From an uncultured Thermomicrobia bacterium (lineage in GTDB: Bacteria; Chloroflexota; Chloroflexia; Thermomicrobiales; JALYUS01), in contig CALBSO010000146.1 of NCBI GenBank assembly GCA_937968015.1, forward strand, positions 1 to 64,000: 64,000 nucleotides of DNA, written 5' to 3'. The position numbers and the translations under genes were made by a program. The notes under the pieces were generated by a model. That model was not told the origin of the DNA. It searched no databases and was given only the letters and a program-made list of their open reading frames with translations. Below, in pieces: positions 8,253 to 17,589 of the stretch. The number at the start of each line of letters is the position of its first letter. The first letter of the stretch is position 1.

Positions 8253-9509
8253 ATGAAGAGCAACGGATGGGCCTGTACTCCCGTTCGATTCCGGCACTGG
8301 TCACGCGCGTTGGTTACCGTCGCGACGATCCTCGCGTTATGCCTCTCACTCAGCAGCATCGCGGCGCAGGCGCCACCCGGCGGGCCAGGTGGCCCCCCGC
8401 CCCCGCCATCCGCGAATGTCTCGGTCTTTGCCACCGGCCTGGAAGCGCCGCGCGGCCTCCGCTTCGGCCCTGACGGCAGCCTCTACGTCGCCGAGGGCGG
8501 TATGGGCGGTACCACCTCCACGGTCGGCAAGTGCGACCAGGTTCCCACTCCGGTCGGCCCGTATACCGGCGGCAAGACCGCGCGCATCTCGAAGATTGAC
8601 GCAAGTGGCAAGGTCACGACCGTCGTGCAGGGCCTGCCCTCCACGCGGGATGGGCTGGGCGCGCAGAGCGCGGTGCAAGGCGTCTCGGATGTTGAATTCA
8701 TTGGCACGACGCTGTACGCGCTCACCGCTGGCGGTGGCTGCTCACATGGCAACCCTGATGTCCCGAACAGCATCATCAAGGTGAATGCGGATGGCACCTG
8801 GACCCCCGGTCCTGATCTCGGCGCCTTCCAGAGGGCCCACCCGGTCGCCAAGCCGGAAGCCGACGACTTCGAGCCCGATGGTACCTGGTATAGCATGGTC
8901 AATGTCGGTGGCACGCTGTACGCCGTCGAACCGAATCACGGTGAACTGGACAAGATCACGACAGATGGGCAGATCAGCCGCGTGGTGGACATCTCCGCCA
9001 GCCAGGGGCACAGCGTCCCAACCGCGGTGGTTTACCACGACGGCAACTTCTACGTCGGCAACCTCGGCACATTCCCGATCACGGGTGCTTCTAAAATACT
9101 GAAGATCACTCCAAGCGGGGATATCAGCGTCGTTGCAACCGGGCTGTCCGCCGTCCTCGGCATTGCTTTCGACAGTCAGGGCCGCCTCTATGCGCTCCAG
9201 ATGAGCACCGTGCCGAATCAGGGTCCGGTGCCCGGTTCGGGGAACATCGTGCGGATGACCGCGTCGGGTTCGTGGGAAGTGGTGGCCAGCGGCCTCTTCT
9301 TCCCAACGGCGATGACCTTCGGCCCCGATGGCATGCTCTATGTCTCGAACATGGGCTTCGGCCCGCCGACGGGGCAGATCGTGCGCGTTGATGTCAATGC
9401 CGCGCCGACCACGGCGCCACCAACGCCGCCATCGGTAACGCCGCCACTCCCGCCGGCGCCACCGCCCGCTCCGAGCAAGAATTTCATCCATCGGTTGGGT
9501 GAGGGCTAA
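8253..9509 (+). CDS. Secreted ScyD/ScyE-type beta-propeller protein
   Basis: A 418-residue exported protein. The N-terminus has an Arg-rich start and a hydrophobic signal segment (about 20-40) ending near AAQA, then a Pro/Gly-rich stretch. The body shows repeated propeller motifs such as GLRFGPDGSLYVAEGG and MTFGPDGMLYVSNMG, typical of the ScyD/ScyE family (NHL-like). The C-terminus is a Pro-rich tail. Function in non-cyanobacteria is unknown; extracellular binding is plausible. AAGGAGAGGGGA directly precedes the chosen ATG, which decides against upstream starts. A promoter and a strong terminator bracket it, so it is monocistronic. Confidence 0.83.
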   Translation: MKSNGWACTPVRFRHWSRALVTVATILALCLSLSSIAAQAPPGGPGGPPPPPSANVSVFATGLEAPRGLRFGPDGSLYVAEGGMGGTTSTVGKCDQVPTPVGPYTGGKTARISKIDASGKVTTVVQGLPSTRDGLGAQSAVQGVSDVEFIGTTLYALTAGGGCSHGNPDVPNSIIKVNADGTWTPGPDLGAFQRAHPVAKPEADDFEPDGTWYSMVNVGGTLYAVEPNHGELDKITTDGQISRVVDISASQGHSVPTAVVYHDGNFYVGNLGTFPITGASKILKITPSGDISVVATGLSAVLGIAFDSQGRLYALQMSTVPNQGPVPGSGNIVRMTASGSWEVVASGLFFPTAMTFGPDGMLYVSNMGFGPPTGQIVRVDVNAAPTTAPPTPPSVTPPLPPAPPPAPSKNFIHRLGEG

Positions 9510-9540
9510 CGAGCACGGCCTGATCGCGGGACAATCGAGA

Positions 9541-9570
9541 GGGGAGCGGCACGCGCCGCTCCCCTTTTCT
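9541..9570 (+). terminator. Rho-independent terminator after the propeller gene
   Basis: A perfect 10-base stem GGGGAGCGGC/GCCGCTCCCC with a 4-base loop ACGC is followed by TTTTCTCT. It lies 31 bases after the stop codon. Confidence 0.9.
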
Positions 9571-9666
9571 CTGCGTGGTCCCAGCACGCGCTTGCATCTT
9601 CCACCGTGGGGGACTATCGTTCGCGCAGCGACGATGAGATTGCCCATGCAACGCGAGGAGGGACGA

Positions 9667-11022
9667 ATGGCCACGCACGTAGACGCGACGACCGCTGATT
9701 TGGATGAACTCTGGCGCCCGTTCACGCAGCATGCGCTCCGGCAACCGCCGCTCGTGATGGTCGAGGGGCATGGCTGTACGGTCGTGGACGCGTCCGGCAA
9801 GGAATACATTGACGCGATGGCCGGCCTCTGGTGCGTCAACGTCGGCTTCGGGCAGGAGCGGTTGGTCGAGGCGGCGGCGCGGCAGATGCGCCAACTGCCG
9901 TACACGCCCCTTTCTCGCCCCGCGCGGCCATCGCTCGAACTGGCGCACCGCCTCGCCGAGATTCTGCCCGGTACGGTGAATCACGTCGTCTTCGTCAACA
10001 GTGGCTCCGAATCGGTCGAGACAGCGCTGAAGATCGCCCGCCAGTACGTCCAGCAGAGGTATCCGCATCAGAACCGGACGAAGATCATCGCCCGCTATCG
10101 CGGCTATCACGGCTGGACGATGGGCGCCTTGAGTGCGACCGGGCAGTACGCGCGCAAGACGCGATTCGAGCCGCTGCTCCCGGGCTTCATCCATGTTCGC
10201 CCGCCGGACACCTTCCGCCTCTTCGCCGGGATGACGCCGCGCGAGGCCGCGCACCGGCTCGCCCAGGAGTTGGAGGAAGTGATCGAGTTCGAGGGGCCGG
10301 AGAGCATTGCCGCCTTCATCGGCGAGCCGGTGATCGGCGGCGGTGGCGTGATCGTCCCGCCGGACGAGTACTGGCCGCTGATCCGCCAAATCTGCGACAA
10401 CTACGGCATCCTGCTCATCCAGGACGAGGTAATCACCGGTTTTGGCCGCACGGGCACGATGTTCGGCTGCCAGAACTGGGGCATCGTGCCGGACATCATC
10501 ACGATGGCGAAGGGGATTTCGAGTGCGTACATCCCGCTCGCCGCCACCGCCGTAACCGACGCGGTCTTCGAGGCCTTCCTCGGCGACCCGAAGGACAATG
10601 TGCAGTTCAACCAGTTGAGCACCTACGGCGGTCATCCCGTCGCCTGCGCTGTCGGGTTGGAGAATCTGGCGATCATTGAGGAGGAGGGGCTCGTGGCGAA
10701 CGCGGCGGCGATGGGAGACCGGCTGCATGCCGGTCTCCGCGCCGTGCAGGGGCGGCGGGAGATCGTCGGCGAGGTACGCGGCAAAGGATTACTCGTCGGC
10801 GTCGAACTCGCCCATCCCGGCACGACGGACCCCCTGCCCGCCGAGCAGGTCAACCGCGTGATCGCCGAGGCGCAGAAGCGCGGCGTGCTCGTCGGCAAGA
10901 ATAGTGCGACCGTGCCCCGGCTCGAATGCGTCATCACCCTCTCTCCGCCGCTCGTCATCACCGCGCCGGAGATTGACCGCATCATCGAGGCGCTCGACGC
11001 CGCCCTCGGCGAGATTGGATAG
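9667..11022 (+). CDS. Class III aminotransferase (omega-transaminase type)
   Basis: PLP-dependent enzyme moving an amino group from an omega-amine or beta-amino acid to a keto acid. The 451 residues show the class III hallmarks: NSGSESVETALKIAR for phosphate binding, YHGWTMGA, the LLIQDEVITGFGRTG motif with the PLP-binding Asp, and MAKGISSAYIPL with the Schiff-base lysine at residue 282. Family members include taurine-, putrescine- and beta-alanine-pyruvate transaminases; sequence alone does not choose. GAGGAGGGACGA precedes the ATG at 9667. The nitroreductase gene starts 19 bases after its stop, so they may be co-transcribed. Confidence 0.9.
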   Translation: MATHVDATTADLDELWRPFTQHALRQPPLVMVEGHGCTVVDASGKEYIDAMAGLWCVNVGFGQERLVEAAARQMRQLPYTPLSRPARPSLELAHRLAEILPGTVNHVVFVNSGSESVETALKIARQYVQQRYPHQNRTKIIARYRGYHGWTMGALSATGQYARKTRFEPLLPGFIHVRPPDTFRLFAGMTPREAAHRLAQELEEVIEFEGPESIAAFIGEPVIGGGGVIVPPDEYWPLIRQICDNYGILLIQDEVITGFGRTGTMFGCQNWGIVPDIITMAKGISSAYIPLAATAVTDAVFEAFLGDPKDNVQFNQLSTYGGHPVACAVGLENLAIIEEEGLVANAAAMGDRLHAGLRAVQGRREIVGEVRGKGLLVGVELAHPGTTDPLPAEQVNRVIAEAQKRGVLVGKNSATVPRLECVITLSPPLVITAPEIDRIIEALDAALGEIG

Positions 11023-11041
11023 GGTGCGAGAGGAGCGCGTG

Positions 11042-11647
11042 ATGCAGTTTCGTGACACGGTGTTGAAGCGACGCGTCGTGCGGAATTTCAAGCCGGCTCC
11101 CATCGCGCCGGAAGTCCTCGACGGCCTCCTTGCCCTCGCGATGCGCGCGCCGAGTGCGGGCTACTCGCAGGGGCAGGCATTCGTCAGTGTCACGCGGCCC
11201 GATCTGCGGGCGGCGCTGGCGGAGTTGTGCGGCGAGTCGTTCTATGTCGGCAGCGGTTTCCATCCCTTCCTTTCCGCCGCACCCGCGCTGGTCGTCGCCT
11301 GCACGAGTGAGGAGGTCTATCATCGCCGCTACCGCGCGCCCGATAAACTCCGCCCGGATGGGACGGAGATCGCATGGCCCGTCCCGTACTGGCACATGGA
11401 TATCGGCTGCGCGGTGATGATCCTGCTCCTCGGTGTGGTGGACGCGGGGCTGGCGGCGGGCTTCGTTGGCGTCACCAATCCCGACGGCGTCCGTGCCCTC
11501 CTCGGCATCCCGGCGGAATATCAGCCCGTCACCGTCATTCCCATCGGCTACGCCGCGCCCGATCTCCCCTCTCCCTCCCTCAAACGTGGCCGCACGCCCC
11601 GCGAGCGGGTAATCCATCACGAGCAATGGCAGATGGATGACCGGTAA
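11042..11647 (+). CDS. Nitroreductase family oxidoreductase
   Basis: FMN-dependent NAD(P)H oxidoreductase fold, 201 residues. The N-terminal RDTVLKRRVVRNFKPAPI matches the Arg-rich FMN-phosphate binding start of the family; MRAPSAGYSQGQAF is the second FMN contact; the C-terminal GYAAPDLPSPSLKRGR is the usual end. Dimeric cytoplasmic enzymes of this type reduce nitroaromatics, quinones or flavins; the substrate here is not predictable. GAGAGGAGCG precedes the start; a GTG three bases upstream is an alternative. It follows the aminotransferase closely. Confidence 0.85.
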   Translation: MQFRDTVLKRRVVRNFKPAPIAPEVLDGLLALAMRAPSAGYSQGQAFVSVTRPDLRAALAELCGESFYVGSGFHPFLSAAPALVVACTSEEVYHRRYRAPDKLRPDGTEIAWPVPYWHMDIGCAVMILLLGVVDAGLAAGFVGVTNPDGVRALLGIPAEYQPVTVIPIGYAAPDLPSPSLKRGRTPRERVIHHEQWQMDDR

Positions 11648-11694
11648 CGAACCGCGTGGTGGTTTCGTGGGAACCCGTACGGGAGGGAACGCAT

Positions 11695-12492
11695 ATGATG
11701 ATTGTGGATAGCCACTGCCATATTTCCCTCTCGTGGTACGAGCCAGTGGAGACGCTCCTTTTCCAGATGGATCGCTACGAAGTGGCACACGCCGTACTGG
11801 TACAGATGCAAGGGCAGATGAACAACGATTACCAGTTCGAATGTGTCCGGCGCTATCCCGGCCGATTCGCGCCCGTCGTTATCGTGGATACTGAGCAGCC
11901 GGATGCGCCCAAAACACTGCACCACCTCGCGGAGCAGGGCGCCAGCGGCGTGCGGCTTCGCGCGACGACACGCTCGCCGGGTGATGATCCGCTGGCGATC
12001 TGGCGCGCGGCGGGTCGCCTTGGCCTCGCGGTCAGTTGTTTCGGGTCGAGCGCGGAGTTCGCATCGGACGGCTTCGCGGCGTTGGTGCAATCGCTTCCCG
12101 ACGTACGCATCGTGATCGAGCATCTTGGCTCCCACAGCCGCCCTGATACGACCGATGCCGAACGCGCATTGCGGCAACAGGTGTTTACGCTCGCCCGCTT
12201 CCCGAATTGCTTCATCAAAATCACCGGCTTGGGCGAGTTCTGCCAGCGCGCGATGCCCGTCACGGAGCCGTTCCCCTTTGTGCAGCCGATCCCGCCGTAT
12301 CTCTCGCAGGTCTACGATATCTTTGGCCCGCGCCGCATGCTGTGGGGTAGCGATTACCCACCGGTGGACGCGCGCGAGGGGTACGGCAACGCGCTGCATG
12401 GCCCGATGGGGCAATTCGCCGACAAGACGGAAGAAGCGCGGGCTTTAATCTTCGGCGGTACGGCCCGCGCCGTATTCCCACCGCGTGGTTGA
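11695..12492 (+). CDS. Amidohydrolase family metal-dependent hydrolase
   Basis: A 265-residue TIM-barrel hydrolase of the amidohydrolase-2 group (lactonases and decarboxylases). It opens with VDSHCHIS, giving the H-x-H metal pair at residues 7 and 9, has VIEHLGSHS in the middle (a metal or substrate histidine), and ends with LWGSDYPPVD carrying the catalytic Asp. GGGAGGGAACGC precedes the ATG at 11695. It follows the nitroreductase by 47 bases on the same strand and converges on adenine deaminase. The substrate cannot be named. Confidence 0.82.
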   Translation: MMIVDSHCHISLSWYEPVETLLFQMDRYEVAHAVLVQMQGQMNNDYQFECVRRYPGRFAPVVIVDTEQPDAPKTLHHLAEQGASGVRLRATTRSPGDDPLAIWRAAGRLGLAVSCFGSSAEFASDGFAALVQSLPDVRIVIEHLGSHSRPDTTDAERALRQQVFTLARFPNCFIKITGLGEFCQRAMPVTEPFPFVQPIPPYLSQVYDIFGPRRMLWGSDYPPVDAREGYGNALHGPMGQFADKTEEARALIFGGTARAVFPPRG

Positions 12493-12532
12493 CGCATGAT
12501 GCGCCAGCGCTTAAGCGTGAGGAACCAGCCAT

Positions 12533-14284
12533 TTACCTCACACCCATCGCGATGAATTCCTGTGTCAGCGTGTCCACGACGCCGCGATCGGTGATGCGGA
12601 CGAAGGGCGAGACAGGCAACGCGAGGCTGGAGATGGCGAGCACCGGCGAGGAGCCACCGAGGCCGAGCGCGCGTGCCCGCTCGTTGAAGGCGCGCACTTC
12701 CGCCGCGATCTCCTCCACCGGCGCGTCCGACATCAGGCCCGCGACCGGCAAGCGCACCGTCGCGAGAATCTCCCCGCCGACAACGAGCGCGACACCACCG
12801 CCAAGCCGCGCGACTTCCTGTACGGCAGCAGCCATGTCCGCCGGATTGCGCCCCGCGACGATCAGGTTGTGGCTGTCGTGCGCGACGGTCGTTGCCAGCG
12901 CGCCATCACGCAGCGGCAGGCCGCGCAGGAGGGCAAGGGTCGGCGGGTGCGCCTGGCCATGGCGCGGCACGACGCTGAGGAGTAGCACGTCGTCCGGCAA
13001 CGGATAGGCACATTCACCACCGTCGAAATGGAGCGTGATGTCGCCGAGCTGCGTCGTGCGCACAGGATCAATGTCAATGCACTTCAGCGCCACCTCGCCC
13101 TCCGGCAGATCGCCGGGCACGCGCAATCGGAAGGTATCGGCGGAGACGGGGCCGATGCGGACGGTGTTGTCGCGCGGCGGCGGGGCCGGGTCGGCGAACG
13201 CTGTGACCATCTCGCCATCCCGCGCGACGATACGCCCGCCGGCGAGGACAATCTTCGCGCGGAAATCCGCGAACGATTGCACCAGTACGATATCGGCCAG
13301 TTTGCCCGGCGCGATTGCGCCGAGGTCGTTGAGGCCATAGCGCACCGCACCGTTCAGCGTCGCGAAGCGGACGACGAGCGCCGGATCAACGCCCGCGTCG
13401 AGCAGCACGCGCATGCCGCGATCCATATGCCCGTGCAGCAGCAGGTCGGCGGGATCAATGTCGTCCGTGCAGATGGCGACATTCCATGGCTGGGGGATAT
13501 CCCTCAAGGCATCGGCGAGGAAGGCGGCGGTACGACGGAAGGTGTTTTCGCGCCCGTAGACCCACATGCCGAGGCGCAGCTTCTCGACCATTTCCGCCGC
13601 CGTGCGCGACTCATGCTCCGAATCCACCCCGGCGGCGAGATAGGCCGCTAGCTCGCGCCCGGTGAGCAGTGGTGCATGCCCTTCGAGGTTCTTGCCCGCC
13701 GCGAGGCCCGCCTCGGCAATCGCCGCCGTGCGCGCCTCCTGCCGGACGATGCCGGGATAATCCATCAGTTCGGCCACGCCGACGACACGTGGCCACGCGA
13801 GCATCTCCGCCACATCTCCGGCATCGAACGCCGCGCCCGCCGTCTCGATGCTCGGCACCGCCGGGACGGAGGACGGCACGGTGACGTAGACCCGCAATGG
13901 TAACCCCTCGCTGGCATGCAGCATATACTCGACGCCCGCGCGCCCCGTCACATTGCCGATCTCATGCGGATCAATGACGACGGTCGTCGTGCCGAAGGGG
14001 AGAACAGCGCGCGCGAAGTGCGGCGGCGTGACCATCGTGGACTCGATATGGACGTGCGTGTCCACGAAGCCCGGCACGGCGATCAGGCCGCGTGCGTCCA
14101 GTTCCTCCCGCGCAGTCAGCCCGAATGCGCCGCCGAAATCCACCACGGCGATGCGATCTCCGAAGATACCGATGTCCGCCCGCGCAATCTCGCCGGTGTA
14201 GACATTGACCATCTCCCCGCCCCGAATAACCAGATCGAGCGGCCGGTCTCCCCGCGCTGCCTCAACGAGCGCTTGACGTGTCAT
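12533..14284 (-). CDS. ade: Adenine deaminase
   Basis: Converts adenine to hypoxanthine and ammonia in purine salvage. The 583-residue length is normal for bacterial Ade. Metal and active-site motifs are in order: GFVDTHVHIEST, VVIDPHEIGNV, GHAPLLTG, DSEHES and ICTDDIDPADLL. The C-terminal domain carries VAHDSHNLIVAG and a GGGVALV segment as in the family. The ATG at 14284 follows a rather weak ribosome site. It is divergent from the AbrB-type gene and converges on the amidohydrolase, so it is probably a single-gene unit. Confidence 0.93.
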   Translation of the reverse strand: MTRQALVEAARGDRPLDLVIRGGEMVNVYTGEIARADIGIFGDRIAVVDFGGAFGLTAREELDARGLIAVPGFVDTHVHIESTMVTPPHFARAVLPFGTTTVVIDPHEIGNVTGRAGVEYMLHASEGLPLRVYVTVPSSVPAVPSIETAGAAFDAGDVAEMLAWPRVVGVAELMDYPGIVRQEARTAAIAEAGLAAGKNLEGHAPLLTGRELAAYLAAGVDSEHESRTAAEMVEKLRLGMWVYGRENTFRRTAAFLADALRDIPQPWNVAICTDDIDPADLLLHGHMDRGMRVLLDAGVDPALVVRFATLNGAVRYGLNDLGAIAPGKLADIVLVQSFADFRAKIVLAGGRIVARDGEMVTAFADPAPPPRDNTVRIGPVSADTFRLRVPGDLPEGEVALKCIDIDPVRTTQLGDITLHFDGGECAYPLPDDVLLLSVVPRHGQAHPPTLALLRGLPLRDGALATTVAHDSHNLIVAGRNPADMAAAVQEVARLGGGVALVVGGEILATVRLPVAGLMSDAPVEEIAAEVRAFNERARALGLGGSSPVLAISSLALPVSPFVRITDRGVVDTLTQEFIAMGVR

Positions 14285-14322
14285 CTATTGCTCCCATTCG
14301 CCTACCGTTCGCGGTAACGTAG

Positions 14323-14341
14323 TACTATCGCAATAATAGTA
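14323..14341. promoter_or_regulatory. Palindrome in the ade/AbrB spacer
   Basis: TACTAT and ATAGTA are separated by seven bases in this 98-base divergent spacer. An AT-rich palindrome 41 bases before an AbrB-type gene could be its autoregulatory operator. The assignment is inference. Confidence 0.4.
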
Positions 14342-14382
14342 GGACATAGCGTGATGAGGGACAACGCGACGGGAATGAGGCC

Positions 14383-14682
14383 ATGCAGGAACGATTGACG
14401 GTAATGACGCGAAAAGGCCAGATCACTATCCCGGCGGAAATTCGGCGGGCGTTGGGATTGAAAGAAGGAGACAAGATCGCAATCTCGCTACCCGACCCTG
14501 GCACGCAGGAGGTCCATTTGCACCCGGTTCGCTCGGTTGCGGAATTGACCTTCGGGGCGCTCTCTCCGCGCAAGCGCCCCGAAGACTTCCGCGAACTGCG
14601 CGAAGCGTTCAAGGAGAGGATTGTTGAGAAGGAGACGAGAACGCGTCTCCAAACTCGGAGATGGAGAGAGCAATCGAGATGA
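14383..14682 (+). CDS. AbrB/SpoVT-type DNA-binding protein (antitoxin-like)
   Basis: A 99-residue swapped-hairpin DNA-binding protein. Residues 1-47 (VMTRKGQITIPAEIRRALGLKEGDKIAI) are a textbook AbrB/MazE domain. The C-terminus KERIVEKETRTRLQTRR is Arg-rich and unlike the acidic tail of PIN-linked antitoxins. Such proteins usually pair with a PIN toxin; none follows. A 44-codon frame (14679-14813) overlaps the stop in ATGA but looks like no known toxin. It may be an orphan antitoxin or a regulator of the kinase gene downstream. Confidence 0.78.
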   Translation: MQERLTVMTRKGQITIPAEIRRALGLKEGDKIAISLPDPGTQEVHLHPVRSVAELTFGALSPRKRPEDFRELREAFKERIVEKETRTRLQTRRWREQSR

Positions 14683-14813
14683 TGTTTGTGAGAAGGGTAA
14701 CGGTGCGAAAACGACGGGCGAATCCAGCAATGCCTCGCACTGTTCGGGACCGCCTTCTCTATGCTCCTTTTCAGGGCGGCGCAAATGATTGGAAGCGGCG
14801 GTTCATAGCGTGA
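14679..14813 (+). CDS. Doubtful 44-residue ORF after the AbrB gene
   Basis: The ATG overlaps the AbrB stop by four bases, the arrangement expected for a coupled antitoxin-toxin pair. The translation is Arg-rich (FVRRVTVRKRRANPAMPRTV at the start) and matches no family I know. It may be the remains of a toxin gene or chance. Confidence 0.2.
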   Translation: MMFVRRVTVRKRRANPAMPRTVRDRLLYAPFQGGANDWKRRFIA

Positions 14814-14838
14814 AGACGATTGTGCCAGGCTAGCGCTT

Positions 14839-15477
14839 ATGAAACGAATCAGCTGGCGTATTTTGCTCATCGGCGGCAGCAGCGGGACAGGCAAGACGAC
14901 TCTCGCGCGACATCTTGCTGCGCACTACAACCTGCCGATCCTTCCGCTCGATGACCTTCGGCTCGCGATCCTGGAGACAATGTCCTCAGTGGAGGCGCCC
15001 GCTATTCATCGGTTCTCGCAGGATCCGGATATTTGGCAGAGCAGCACTACAGTCTATGAAGGCTTCGTTGCCGTAGCGCGGGAATTCGAGATACCCTTAT
15101 CCATGATCGCCGCCCACTTGATCGGGGTGCTTGACATGGCGCCGATGATTCTGGAAGGGGATTTCATCCGTCCTCGGATGATGACCCTCCCGTATACGAG
15201 CGCGCTGGCTCGGTTCCCCGGCTTCCCGCTCACGGGTCAGGTACGGGGATTACTTCTCCATGCGCGGGCCGAGACCGATATTCTCCGCGCGATGTGCGAA
15301 CGCGGGCGAGGTCTCGAGGTTGAGTCGGAAGAAAGGCTCCGGAAGAACGCGCAAGCGAGCTGGCATTACGGCAACTGGCTGCGTGCGGAAGCCGATCTTC
15401 ATCGCATCCCGGTCATAGCGAGCCGACCGTACGAGAGCCAACTTGCGAGAGCACGAGCAGCAATCGAGGCAACGTAG
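14839..15477 (+). CDS. P-loop kinase, 2-phosphoglycerate-kinase-like
   Basis: A 212-residue nucleoside triphosphatase-fold protein. Walker A is GGSSGTGKTT (12-21). The following LDDLR carries an acidic site as in small-molecule kinases, LEGDFIRP resembles a Walker B strand, and RLRKNAQASWHYGNWL is an Arg-rich lid-like segment. It resembles 2-phosphoglycerate kinase and zeta-like small kinases. The real substrate is unknown. Base composition is AT-richer than in the surrounding genes. It lies 25 bases after the doubtful small ORF behind the AbrB-type gene. Confidence 0.7.
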   Translation: MKRISWRILLIGGSSGTGKTTLARHLAAHYNLPILPLDDLRLAILETMSSVEAPAIHRFSQDPDIWQSSTTVYEGFVAVAREFEIPLSMIAAHLIGVLDMAPMILEGDFIRPRMMTLPYTSALARFPGFPLTGQVRGLLLHARAETDILRAMCERGRGLEVESEERLRKNAQASWHYGNWLRAEADLHRIPVIASRPYESQLARARAAIEAT

Positions 15478-15592
15478 ATTTGCTATGTGCCTGCGAAATG
15501 ACCGATACCGACTCAACCAGAAAACGAACCGAAACCGAGGGGTTGAGATGTCTCGTGGTTTCGGCCCTGTACACATGCTCTTGTAATGCCCT

Positions 15593-15636
15593 GCAATGAG
15601 CAATGAGGGGGCATGCCCAACCTCATTGCTCATTGC
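15593..15636. repeat. Hairpin made of heptamer repeats
   Basis: A perfect 16-base inverted repeat built of AATGAGC-type heptamers, arms 15593-15608 and 15621-15636, encloses GGGCATGCCC. A further heptamer copy continues to the stop codon of the solute-binding lipoprotein gene at 15643. It could act as a transcription end for that gene (minus strand), but there is no T-run. Confidence 0.7.
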
Positions 15637-15642
15637 TCATTG

Positions 15643-17589
15643 CTATTTCTTGATCTGCCAGTACGCGATGTTCCACGTCGTCGCGTCCCACGGTGAGGGG
15701 TTGGTGTTGATTAGGTCGGTGCGACGGCCACTGACGGCGGCGCGATCCACGATCGGAATGTTCACATCGTGGCTGACGATGTAATCGTTGCACTGGATGA
15801 GCAGCGCGTTGCGCTTGTCCTGATTCAGTTCGCCCTTCAGTTGCGTCACGAGCGCGTCGAACTGCGGATCGCTGAAGCGCTCGACATTCGCGCCGCCCCA
15901 GCCGTTGGCTTTCTGCGCGATGCGGGTGGTCGTCCAGCTATCGAAGTAGGCTTGCGCATCCGGATAGCCGGGCGAGCCGCTGAAGAGTTGCAGGTCCTTC
16001 TCGAAGCGCGCGAATGAGTCCGGGTTGTCCGGCTTGCCGAAGAAGACCCCGGCGTCCACATTCTTGATCTCCATCTCGATCCCCGCCCGCTGGAAGGCCG
16101 CCTTCATCACCTGCTCTTCCTTCTCGCGCACCGCATTGACCGTCGTGCTGATCGCCACATGCATCCGTATGCCGTTCTTCGCGCGGATGCCGTCCGATCC
16201 CTTCACCCAGCCCGCCTGATCGAGCAGTTGGTTCGCCTTCGCGACATCGAAGCCGCACTTCGTGTTCTTGGAGATGGTCTGCGGTGGCACGCTGGGCAGG
16301 ACGTTGCAGGTCGGCACGGCGGCATCGCCGTAGAGGTTCTTCGCGATCGAATCTCGATCAATCAGCCATGAATACGCCTCGCGCACCTTCGGATCCGATT
16401 GGAAGGGATGCGGCGCTTGGAGCGACGACTTCTCGCCGTTCACATCCTTGTTCGGGTCGGTGAAGTTGACCGACATCCGCTCGACGCCGTTGCCCGTCGT
16501 GATGTTCAGTTGCTTCCCGGCGCTCGTCACCTGCTTGAGGATTTCCGGTGTCACTTGCAGGTTCCACGCATAGTCCGCATTGCCCGCGATGATCGCCTTC
16601 GCCGCCGTACCCGCGTCGCCGCCACCCTTGTAGTCAATCGCGTCGAAGTACGGGGCGTTCGCGTCGCGATAATTCTCGTTGATGACGAACTGGACATTGT
16701 CACCGGGGACAAAGGACTTCACCTTGTACGGCCCGGTGCCGACCGGGTTCGTGTTCGCGGGGCATTCCTTCGGCGAGGTGCATTTGTCCAGTTGCGCCTT
16801 TTGCAGCACGACGCCGGTGTAGTTCGTGAACGGCAACCACCAGAGGGCGGTCGGTTGCTTGAAGGTGATCTTCACCGTCGTCGCATCCGGCGTCGCAACG
16901 ACAGCGATATCGGAGTACGAGGTAATGTCCGCCGAGGCGCTGGTGGGATTGCTGATGTAGTCGTAGGTCGCCTTGACATCCGCCGAGGTGAACGGTGTGC
17001 CGTCGGACCACTTGACGCCGTCCTTCAGTTTCCACGTCACGCTCGTGCCGTCCGCCGCCAGTTCGCCGTTCTGGGCGGAGGGAATCTCTTTGACGAGTAC
17101 GGGCACATCCGGCGTCAGCGCGTTCGCGGAGGTGACGGCAAGCGGTTCCGTCGCGATGCGCGCCGCCTGCTGATCCTTGCCATTGCCCGACGACGCCTGA
17201 TGGACATTAAGCACGGTCGGCGCCTGCCAGAAGAGCAGGTGCAATGTGCCGCCACCGCCTCTCTTGGCGGGCGCCGGGCCGCGCGGATCAGCGGATGTAC
17301 TCGTACTCGCGGTCGTCGTGGATGCCGCGGTCGCATTGGCGATACTGGAAGCGGCGGGGGACGTTGCAGCGGGAGCGACTGAACCGGCTGCGGTTGTCGC
17401 ACCGGGAGCCGTCGTCGGAGCGGTTGTGGCGGCCGCGCTCGGACTCGCGGCAGTTGTTGGTTTGGCAGCAGTCGGCGTGCTCGTCGCGCTCGATCCGCCG
17501 CACGCGGCGAGCAGGATCGGCAGGACAATGAGCAGCACGACGCCGCCCCGGGCTCCGTACGCGTGCATGGGTCGCGACGTTCTTCTCAT
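15643..17589 (-). CDS. ABC transporter solute-binding lipoprotein (family 5)
   Basis: Extracytoplasmic binding protein of the peptide/nickel (DppA/OppA) family, about 648 residues. The signal peptide ends in the lipobox LLAACG, so Cys becomes the lipid anchor. A long Ser/Thr/Ala-rich linker follows, then the SBP_bac_5 fold with SDGTPFTSADVKATYDYI, the family signature. The C-terminus ends in IAYWQIKK. I chose the ATG at 17589 over an upstream GTG at 17667 because the lipoprotein signal begins there. No permease or ATPase gene is near, so it is an orphan. It is divergent from the enolase-family gene. Confidence 0.9.
   Translation of the reverse strand: MRRTSRPMHAYGARGGVVLLIVLPILLAACGGSSATSTPTAAKPTTAASPSAAATTAPTTAPGATTAAGSVAPAATSPAASSIANATAASTTTASTSTSADPRGPAPAKRGGGGTLHLLFWQAPTVLNVHQASSGNGKDQQAARIATEPLAVTSANALTPDVPVLVKEIPSAQNGELAADGTSVTWKLKDGVKWSDGTPFTSADVKATYDYISNPTSASADITSYSDIAVVATPDATTVKITFKQPTALWWLPFTNYTGVVLQKAQLDKCTSPKECPANTNPVGTGPYKVKSFVPGDNVQFVINENYRDANAPYFDAIDYKGGGDAGTAAKAIIAGNADYAWNLQVTPEILKQVTSAGKQLNITTGNGVERMSVNFTDPNKDVNGEKSSLQAPHPFQSDPKVREAYSWLIDRDSIAKNLYGDAAVPTCNVLPSVPPQTISKNTKCGFDVAKANQLLDQAGWVKGSDGIRAKNGIRMHVAISTTVNAVREKEEQVMKAAFQRAGIEMEIKNVDAGVFFGKPDNPDSFARFEKDLQLFSGSPGYPDAQAYFDSWTTTRIAQKANGWGGANVERFSDPQFDALVTQLKGELNQDKRNALLIQCNDYIVSHDVNIPIVDRAAVSGRRTDLINTNPSPWDATTWNIAYWQIKK

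Noticed and set aside
8742..9905. 387-codon minus-strand frame
   Set aside because: It spans the propeller gene end, its terminator and the aminotransferase start, has no ribosome site, and its translation shows no domain.
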